From Thermococcus sp. (GTDB lineage Archaea > Methanobacteriota_B > Thermococci > Thermococcales > Thermococcaceae), in NCBI GenBank assembly GCA_015522395.1, contig WAMH01000061.1, forward strand, positions 1 through 5,350: a stretch of DNA of 5,350 bases, in the 5' to 3' direction. A model generated the notes under the pieces. It ran no database searches. It was not told the origin of the DNA and was given only the letters and a program-made list of their open reading frames with translations. The translations under genes were made by a program, and so were the position numbers. Within the stretch, counting starts at the first letter, position 1. Each line of letters starts with the position of its first letter. Of this stretch, positions 5,212 through 5,350 are shown in pieces.

Positions 5212-5234
5212 CCACGGTTAGCTTTTAAGGAGGG

Positions 5235-5249
5235 CTTAAAAAGTTTCCC
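5235..5249 (-). promoter_or_regulatory. BRE/TATA promoter of the membrane protein-rpiA operon
   Basis: Minus-strand GGGAAAC (BRE-like, 5249-5243) running into CTTTTTAAG (5243-5235). The predicted start of transcription is near 5214, giving a leaderless mRNA for GTG 5211 or a ~12-nt leader with a ribosome site for GTG 5202. Confidence 0.6.
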
Positions 5250-5260
5250 GACGGGGCGGT

Positions 5261-5270
5261 AAAAAAAGGG
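5261..5270 (-). terminator. T-run terminator of the gene at the right edge
   Basis: Minus-strand CCC followed by TTTTTTT (5267-5261), starting 8 nt past the TGA at 5278-5276. It is the longest T run in the window and separates that gene from the membrane protein-rpiA operon. Confidence 0.65.
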
Positions 5271-5275
5271 GGAAG

Positions 5276-5350
5276 TCACCTTCTCCTGAAGAGCAACAGC
5301 ATGCCCAGCACCACGAGAAGCCCCACCGCAACACTGCTGAAGAAGGGGAC
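5276..5350 (-). CDS. C-terminal membrane anchor of an unidentified protein (partial)
   Basis: Only the last 24 codons plus TGA are present; the gene enters from beyond the right edge. The residues are VPFFSSVAVGLLVVLGMLLLFRRR: one hydrophobic segment of ~20 residues followed by Arg-Arg-Arg at the very end. This is typical of a surface protein held by a C-terminal helix with a short cytoplasmic basic tail. It resembles the hydrophobic-plus-Arg half of archaeal CTERM sorting signals, but no PGF or Cys-Gly-Pro motif is visible in the part shown, so a plain anchor, or the last helix of a multi-pass protein, is equally possible. The reading frame is supported by the stop followed 8 nt later by a T7 terminator. 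Confidence 0.65.
   Translation of the reverse strand, partial: VPFFSSVAVGLLVVLGMLLLFRRR

Noticed and set aside
5221..5230. Second TATA-like element CCTTAAAAGC upstream of the membrane protein
   Set aside because: It would place the transcription start near 5201, at or inside the coding start; the BRE-supported box at 5235-5249 is better placed.
1..5350. CRISPR array, insertion sequence, prophage or defence system
   Set aside because: No regularly spaced repeats, transposase, integrase or nuclease motifs are present; the window is ordinary core-genome sequence.

Overview
The window looks like chromosomal DNA of a hyperthermophilic archaeon of the order Thermococcales, most likely a Thermococcus. 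The reasons are a split glycine decarboxylase pair very close in sequence to the Pyrococcus/Thermococcus proteins as I remember them, AGG/AGA-rich arginine codons, GGAGGTG/GGTGA ribosome sites, BRE/TATA core promoters instead of bacterial -35/-10 boxes, T-run terminators, and a class II tRNA-Leu of archaeal shape. No mobile element, CRISPR array or phage gene is visible. This is ordinary core-genome sequence with a few small points of interest.

Layout. Positions 1-886 (minus strand) hold a two-gene unit. A secreted DOMON-domain lipoprotein is followed, with no base between stop and start, by a HAD-family hydrolase that runs off the left edge. A 105-bp divergent promoter region (887-991) separates this unit from gcvPA and gcvPB on the plus strand (992-3841), also arranged stop-next-to-start. 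They encode the two halves of the glycine cleavage P-protein. Their T-rich terminator begins right after the gcvPB stop and faces a tRNA-Leu(CAA) gene on the minus strand (3997-4084, CCA encoded). Upstream of the tRNA, also on the minus strand, is a two-gene unit: a small three-helix membrane protein (possibly EMC6-like) and rpiA, ribose-5-phosphate isomerase A, 4 nt apart. The right edge holds the last 24 codons of another minus-strand gene, ending in a membrane anchor with an Arg-Arg-Arg tail.

How the genes work together. GcvPA and GcvPB should form the alpha2beta2 PLP-dependent glycine decarboxylase, working with GcvH, GcvT and dihydrolipoamide dehydrogenase encoded outside this window. 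RpiA interconverts ribose-5-P and ribulose-5-P for nucleotide-sugar supply. The membrane protein, DOMON lipoprotein and HAD hydrolase have no evident link to these pathways. The two most interesting items are the DOMON lipoprotein, which keeps Met and His at the heme-ligand positions in a lineage thought to lack cytochromes, and the small membrane protein, whose predicted outside tail carries two Cys and three N-glycosylation sequons.
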